A stretch of DNA of 64,000 bases from Ehrlichia ruminantium str. Welgevonden (GTDB lineage Bacteria; Pseudomonadota; Alphaproteobacteria; Rickettsiales; Anaplasmataceae), in contig NC_005295.2 in NCBI RefSeq assembly GCF_000026005.1, positions 434,001 to 498,000 of the forward strand. Direction: 5' to 3'. The position numbers and the translations under genes were made by a program. The notes under the pieces were generated by a model. The model saw only the letters and a program-made list of their open reading frames with translations. It had not been told where the DNA came from and did no database searches. Numbering within the stretch: position 1 is the first letter of the stretch; each line of letters starts with the position of its first letter. Positions 58,695-64,000 of the stretch are shown one piece after another.

Positions 58695-60257
58695 CTAATG
58701 TATGAGTAACATTCTTGTACTACTAAAATCCTCAAGAGAGTTAGTATCAAATGATGTATTGTGTATTCTTGTGTATTCAGGAGTAAATACAGTTATATGT
58801 TCTGGATTTAAGTTTATAGTGTGCTGTGTTATGCTATAAAATTGCATATGTGGTAAACAGCTATCTATGATGTATTTTCTTGCAAGTTTAATTAATTCAT
58901 GACAAGATACTTGTTGTTGAGTACCTAGTAATTCATGTATTGTCTTGTGCAAATCCTTATCTTTAATGTACATATTACGTGTAATCAAAATGTTGGGATT
59001 TTCAATAAGGGATATAATAGGTTGAATGTTGATTTGAATATTTTCTTCATTAAGTATGTCTTTAATAAACTGATTTGTTTGTTTATCTAGATCATTATCA
59101 CCGTAATTTTGAACAGCAATACTACAAATGTATTTGTATAATGGTTCATTATTAATATTCCATCGTATAAAATCAGAAATACTATTACCAAAAGTATTTA
59201 TATAGCGATTATTATGTAAGTGTGAGTACTGAGTTGTATTATAAGATGTTTTATTGTATATTTCTTTAATTAGATTAAATATTCGTTCATCGAATTCATG
59301 TGTATATTGTTCTCTTGCTATATTGTGAATATATTCTTGAACACGTCTTACTTTAAATTTTAAATCTCCTGTTATTGCAGACTTGAAGTACATATTGTGA
59401 TCTAAAATATTCTGGGTACTGAACATTCTAAAAAAGCTTATAGCAATCTTGCCAGCTTCGGTTTCAAACCAAGAATTGTCATAATGATATTCTGTAGTAA
59501 ATGTATTTAAGATATATGATACTACATGGTCATATACAGTAGTACATTCAGAATTGTTTAAGCCTTCAATAGGTATAGCTTTATCTTGTATTGCAATATA
59601 AAAATCTTTTGCAGAATAAAGATGTTGTGTATTCCCTAGTTCTTCTGGATCATTACTATCAATTTTAATATGGGAACAGTGTAATACTAAATTTTTTTTG
59701 TGATTATGTGAGTAATATATGAATATGTTATTTAATAATATGTTTTTTAATTCTTGTAATTTAGTGTCGGATTTAGTTACGATACATATCCCTGTGGCAT
59801 CTTTAATATTGTTAACATCTTCTTGACTAAGTAGTAGCTGGATCTGTGTAGTATTTTTTAATGAGTATGGTCCTATAGAAGGTGATAATCCTCGGGTTTG
59901 TGCAATGTGTACTGGATAGTTCATTAATTGATGGTCTGCATGTTGAAAGAGATATGTTATATTATAATTTGGTGCTATTTTGTATAGTTCATTTTCTGGT
60001 ATATGTATAAATATAGCAGCTTGTTTCTCGAAATCTATGCTTAAATCTTTACTTTCATATTTAATAGGTATTCCTTTTCTGTGCATTATAAAATTTACTA
60101 TACTAAAAATTAAAAATATACTTGATGTTGCTAAGAAGACGTAAAAACTAATAGATAGTGAATTAAATTTCCGTGTAAAACTAAAATAGCATAAGCAAGT
60201 TGTAATTAAAAGTATAGATATTGCAATGGGTAAAAATGTAGATGATATTTTATTCAT
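58695..60257 (-). CDS. Two-TM paralogous family protein 6 of 6
   Basis: 520 aa, the most upstream and one of the more divergent members. Membrane helices are at about 9-28 and 34-55. Then come QAAIFIHIPENELYKIAPNYNITYL, AQTRGLSPS, ATGICIVTKSD (in place of SGLLITT), NSWFETEAGKIAISFFRMF, KTSYNTTQYSHLHNNRYIN and ICSIAVQNYGDNDLDKQTNQFI. The C-terminal block is VSCHELIKLARKYIIDSCLPHMQFY. The pattern of variation, with conserved blocks and changed loops, resembles member 1. Separated from member 5 by a 537 bp spacer that holds the remnant of a seventh gene. Confidence 0.86.
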   Translation of the reverse strand: MNKISSTFLPIAISILLITTCLCYFSFTRKFNSLSISFYVFLATSSIFLIFSIVNFIMHRKGIPIKYESKDLSIDFEKQAAIFIHIPENELYKIAPNYNITYLFQHADHQLMNYPVHIAQTRGLSPSIGPYSLKNTTQIQLLLSQEDVNNIKDATGICIVTKSDTKLQELKNILLNNIFIYYSHNHKKNLVLHCSHIKIDSNDPEELGNTQHLYSAKDFYIAIQDKAIPIEGLNNSECTTVYDHVVSYILNTFTTEYHYDNSWFETEAGKIAISFFRMFSTQNILDHNMYFKSAITGDLKFKVRRVQEYIHNIAREQYTHEFDERIFNLIKEIYNKTSYNTTQYSHLHNNRYINTFGNSISDFIRWNINNEPLYKYICSIAVQNYGDNDLDKQTNQFIKDILNEENIQINIQPIISLIENPNILITRNMYIKDKDLHKTIHELLGTQQQVSCHELIKLARKYIIDSCLPHMQFYSITQHTINLNPEHITVFTPEYTRIHNTSFDTNSLEDFSSTRMLLIH

Positions 60258-61432
60258 AAAAAGTCTTAAAAAATTTACTTAATTAGGTTAATTATGTTAT
60301 ATAAAGTTAATTAGTAAAGTAAATTATTAATTTTTTAATAAGATAGTTAATTTTTGTAATCAATATTGTTATAGGATAACTGGCATCTTAGTATTTATAA
60401 TTGAATATATAGAAATATTACTAATACTTTTTATATATATTTAAATACTAAATAAATTGAAGGATAATAAATCTAAATAATTATATTTAATTATATTTGT
60501 GATTATTACTTAAGTAATATGTACTGTGAAAAGTTACTTTGAATATTATAGTTAACAGAAATAAGATTATTGTAGTATTGGTATATAAAATCAATGGTTG
60601 GTTGTAGCAATTTTATTCGATATTGTGATAGTTCTTTGATAGATTTATTGTAGTTTTTCTAATAATTCTTTTTATGTGTATTTAAATAATATGTTACTTA
60701 AGTGTGTGTATTCTGATGTTAATTAATATAGTGTATAAAGAATTTCTGAGCTTGAAGATATTGTTTACCGATGCATTAGTGAAATGCTATATGTGAATGA
60801 AGTATGTGTTTGTTTATATATTATGTAGAACTATTTTTTCTTAATTACTTGATTAATATACATAGATTAAAGAGTAAATGATAATTTTGGATATTACTAT
60901 CATAATGCTAGCAAAAAAGGTTATTAACTTTATTATTGAGTATTTATAATAGTTAGTAATATTGTGTGTATAAGAATAATTGCTAAAATTTTTTTTATTA
61001 ATCTGTATGTAGTATGTTTTACAAGTACATATAATATTTATTTATAGCTGAGATTACAGTATCTAGATCTATTATGGGATTAAATATTTACTTAAGCTAT
61101 TATTTCATCATAAATATAAATGTGGAATGAATATATATTTTGAATAATGATATTTAAAAATATTTTAGATATTTAAATTTTGTGATAAATGTTGTGCTAC
61201 CTTATAAAAAAATAGGAAATTGAGTTTTTATTTTATTTATGGAATGCAACATTCTTTTAGAAATCTGTAATAATTACACAATAATCAAAATAAAAAATGT
61301 AAAAGCTAAAGTACCTTTCTATAGTAAGAAATATTATTGTTTTATATATCAATAATATGAATATGGTTATTATTGACATCCTTATTGAAGAAATTTAGAC
61401 TTTTATAAGTAGTTAAGTGTGTTAATTTATGT
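60258..61432. other. Divergent intergenic region of about 1.2 kb
   Basis: Between member 6 and the second ProP-like gene. A 29-codon stretch without a start near 60739-60827 (RISELEDIVYRCISEMLYVN) looks protein-like and may be a gene remnant. Otherwise no ORF, repeat or RNA gene seen. Confidence 0.4.
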
Positions 61433-62686
61433 ATGTTATCTAATATTAGGTTAAGATCAGTACTAGCAGTGCTATTCTGTGCTTTTATAGAGTGTTATGA
61501 TTTTTTACTATATGGAAACTTTAGCCGTGTATTTAGCAGGCTATTTTTTTCCCATATTACTGAGACCTTATCTTTAATATTAACATTAATTATATTTGCA
61601 ATAACTTTTTTTATTAGGCCGGTTGGGTCAGTGCTATTTGGATATATTGGAGATAGGTATGGAAGAAGAATTTCCTTATTTATATCTGCGATTGTGTTAA
61701 TTATTTCAGTTGGTGGGATTGCATTTTTGCCTCTTTTTGATTCTATAGGTATATTATCTCCAATTCTACTGGTATTGTTACGTACTTTTCAGGGGTTGTC
61801 TTTTGGAGGTGAAGTAGGTGCAATTGTGTTGATAGCAGAAAGTGTTAAAAAGGATCAGGTTATATTAATGTTATGTGCACATTTTATAGTAGCTATCCTT
61901 GGAGGGGCTACTGGGTATTTTGTTTTTAAAATATGTTATAATCTGATACCAGAAACTGAGTTTTATTCTTGGGGATGGAGGATTCCTTTTATTGTTGGCC
62001 TAATTATGGCTATAATACTACCTATTTTACGTAATTCAATAGAGGAAAGCTATCAATATTTGCATTACAAAGGTAGTAAAAAAATTTCTAGAGTTCCTAT
62101 ATTGGATATAGTGCTATATCATAAGAAATTTTTTATTATAATCTGCAGTATAGTTGGATCAAGTAATAGTCTGTTTTATATGTTTTTTGTATTTTTGAAT
62201 ATGCAGCAGCCAGTAAGTATTGCTATGTATAGTTTTTTAACACTTACAATATTAATTTTTGGAATAATCTCTTTTTTCTTATATAGGAAATATAAGCCTG
62301 AAAATGTTGCAATAGTATTTCAAATATTATTTATTACTTTTATATCTCCAGTAGTATGTTATTTTGGGTTTAAGTCTTTAATAACTTATTTTATTTTTGC
62401 AGCTTCTTTAGGAATATATTCCACTCCTATATTATCTATAGTAATATTTTTATTTCCGGTGAATATCAGACAAACTGGATTTTCATTTTCTTATAGTGTT
62501 GCAGTAGCAGTATTCGGCGGTACTGCACCAGCTATCTGTTTATGGTTAACAGAAATAACAGGATTAAGTATATCTCCTATATTTTATCTCGATGGATGTT
62601 CATTATTAGCATTGGGTATGTTGTTTTTGTTAAAAAGATATAATCAGATGATTCAAAAGCGTGAAGATATAGCAGCTTATACATAA
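61433..62686 (+). CDS. MFS transporter, ProP/metabolite:H+ symporter-like (paralog 2)
   Basis: The 417-aa protein is a close paralog of the carrier at 45813-47045, aligning without large gaps: CAFIECYDFLLYGNFSRVFSRL, RPVGSVLFGYIGDRYGRRISL, RTFQGLSFGGEVGAIVLIAES, NSIEESYQYL, and LFPVNIRQTGFSFSYSVAVAVFGG. About 12 membrane helices are expected. The second copy keeps the canonical GDRYGRR loop, where the first has GDKYGRR. The C-terminal tail differs between copies. Duplicate carriers in the same orientation on both sides of the two-TM cluster suggest an old tandem duplication; the carried substrate is unknown. Confidence 0.88.
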   Translation: MLSNIRLRSVLAVLFCAFIECYDFLLYGNFSRVFSRLFFSHITETLSLILTLIIFAITFFIRPVGSVLFGYIGDRYGRRISLFISAIVLIISVGGIAFLPLFDSIGILSPILLVLLRTFQGLSFGGEVGAIVLIAESVKKDQVILMLCAHFIVAILGGATGYFVFKICYNLIPETEFYSWGWRIPFIVGLIMAIILPILRNSIEESYQYLHYKGSKKISRVPILDIVLYHKKFFIIICSIVGSSNSLFYMFFVFLNMQQPVSIAMYSFLTLTILIFGIISFFLYRKYKPENVAIVFQILFITFISPVVCYFGFKSLITYFIFAASLGIYSTPILSIVIFLFPVNIRQTGFSFSYSVAVAVFGGTAPAICLWLTEITGLSISPIFYLDGCSLLALGMLFLLKRYNQMIQKREDIAAYT

Positions 62687-64000
62687 TTTTGTTTGATAGA
62701 GTGTTAATTTTATGTTGGTTTTATAAAACACTTATATGGCAATAGTTAAATATATATTGGTATAGGTCTTACTCATCTTCTATGGTATTTCTGTTGTAGA
62801 TAAAATTTTATTTATTTCTTTTCAAAAGAAGTATTGATTGCATAAATTATAAGGGGAAGTGTCGTTTTTAATATCTATGTTTTAAGTATATTACTGGGTA
62901 ATTTATAATTGTAATAGTATATTCTAAAGTAATACCACTTACTAACTATGCATATGATTTTGATAAGACAATTAGTAAATTGATTAAATACAAAGGAAAT
63001 ATTTATTTTCAAAAATAATCTTAATTTGTAAATTAGCAAAAGAAAGTTCTTAGATCTATATCTTAAGTATGTTATCAATAATAATATTCTTGGATAATGT
63101 AACTTACTTAGTTATGCATGTGATTTTATGAGATAATTATTAATAAATCCATAGAATAAATAGTAGATTATTAGAGATGAGGAAATAAGTATTTTAATGT
63201 AAGTTTTAATATTCTGTTTCTTATAAAATTATATATTTAGATAAGTAAAATAAGTAATCAAAAATACTACAATCTTAAAATGATGTATATGACTTAACTG
63301 ATATTATTTTATCTATACTAAAGGTGATACAATTATTAATCTTATATAGTTATATAAGTAATTTAGTCTATTGATCCTAATGAAAGCAAAAATATATTGA
63401 TTGTATTGGATTCAATAGTATTAGTGATGTTTATAGTTCTAGAGAATTGGTTATCATTTAGTATAATCAGTGCATGATGGTTTTAATTGAAATATTAGCA
63501 CAATCTACTTAATGTAAGTGAATTTATATATTTTTGCTAAATCATCTTATTAAGTTTTGTGTATTGAATTAAAATAAGATATGTTGAAAAGCGTAAGTAT
63601 TATATAGATAAAACATTATTTCAAAGTAGATAGAGAATGACATGCTTATTTAAATATTATATTTATATAGTTGGTAAATTTGTACTCATATAAATAAATT
63701 ATATTCATGTAATTATTTAATTGTTAAGTTAGATAAGTGATCATTTAGTGAATTTGTATAGTACTAGTATAGTGTTACATCATAGCTATAATACTATTTT
63801 GTACATTAATTAGTATATGTTTATATATAGCTTTATGTATTATTAATGATATTGGATTAGCTACTGAATATTTTACTAACTTTAAACATATGGGTATAAT
63901 ACTTGTATTGAGTTTTAAAAAAATAATTATTGTTAATTATTAATACTTAAAAAGTATGTTATTTATCATACAAAATATATATGAGAAACAGTAACTAATA
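62687..64000. other. AT-rich region at the window end, no supported gene
   Basis: No ORF with recognisable content. The stretches near 62880-63010 and 63060-63190 show weak similarity (both contain TAAGTAT and ACTTACT followed by ATGCATRTGATTTT and then AATTA), which suggests an old, decayed tandem duplication of roughly 180 bp. Confidence 0.4.

Noticed and set aside
60739-60827. 29-codon protein-like stretch RISELEDIVYRCISEMLYVN
   Set aside because: No start codon in frame and no similarity to the neighbouring families; could be a gene remnant but cannot be supported.
62875-63078. 67-codon minus-strand frame near the window end
   Set aside because: Lies in a degenerate duplicated AT-rich stretch; amino acid composition (Lys/Ile/Tyr/Asn/Phe) reflects base composition.

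Overview
The window reads as a chromosome segment of an obligate intracellular alphaproteobacterium of the genus Ehrlichia, most likely E. ruminantium or a very close relative. The sequence is strongly AT-rich. Only about two thirds of it is coding (31 CDS called). Long intergenic spaces carry tandem repeats with 149-220 bp periods, a feature reported for the heartwater agent genome. Most protein families (MiaB, SucA, HemB, UbiB, ZnuA/ZnuC, TatA, scattered gene transfer agent relics) fit Rickettsiales. The species call is inference; no search was run.

Layout. 0.5-9.3 kb: a large multi-membrane protein of unknown role, birA, a glutathione S-transferase-like gene whose 3' end lies in a 155 bp tandem repeat, a secreted DsbD-N-like domain, a lone iron-type ABC ATPase, a 56-residue tatA, and recR. 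10.4-14.8 kb: znuA facing away from znuC, ubiB overlapping znuC, and an MFS transporter separated from ubiB by a decayed duplicate of the gene junction. 15.5-37.0 kb: miaB, then an 18 kb block bounded by two nearly identical 1.03 kb inverted repeats. Each repeat contains the miaB promoter region and first codons. The block holds three gene transfer agent/phage relics (a gp15-like tail protein, a gp13-like protein and an HK97 capsid protein), sucA, dapA, a HIT protein, a candidate type IV effector resembling Etf-1/Ats-1, and mutS. 37.3-45.6 kb: nadE with an apparently dead glutaminase domain, hemB and addB, with two further tandem repeat arrays. 45.8-62.7 kb: two paralogous ProP-like MFS transporters on the plus strand flank a tandem family of six minus-strand proteins with a shared two-TM architecture, plus a decayed seventh member. 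The last 1.3 kb has no recognisable gene.

Functionally the conserved genes are housekeeping: TCA cycle (sucA), cofactors (birA, hemB, nadE, ubiB), lysine/DAP synthesis (dapA), repair (recR, mutS, addB), tRNA modification (miaB), and metal import and export systems (znuA/C, fbpC-like, tatA). The most unusual parts are the six-to-seven-member membrane protein array, the inverted repeats that could flip 18 kb while leaving miaB intact, and the many tandem repeats, several of which contain the 3' end of a gene.

No rRNA, tRNA or CRISPR array was recognised by eye. Intergenic stretches were read on both strands, but weak promoters and structured RNAs could easily have been missed.
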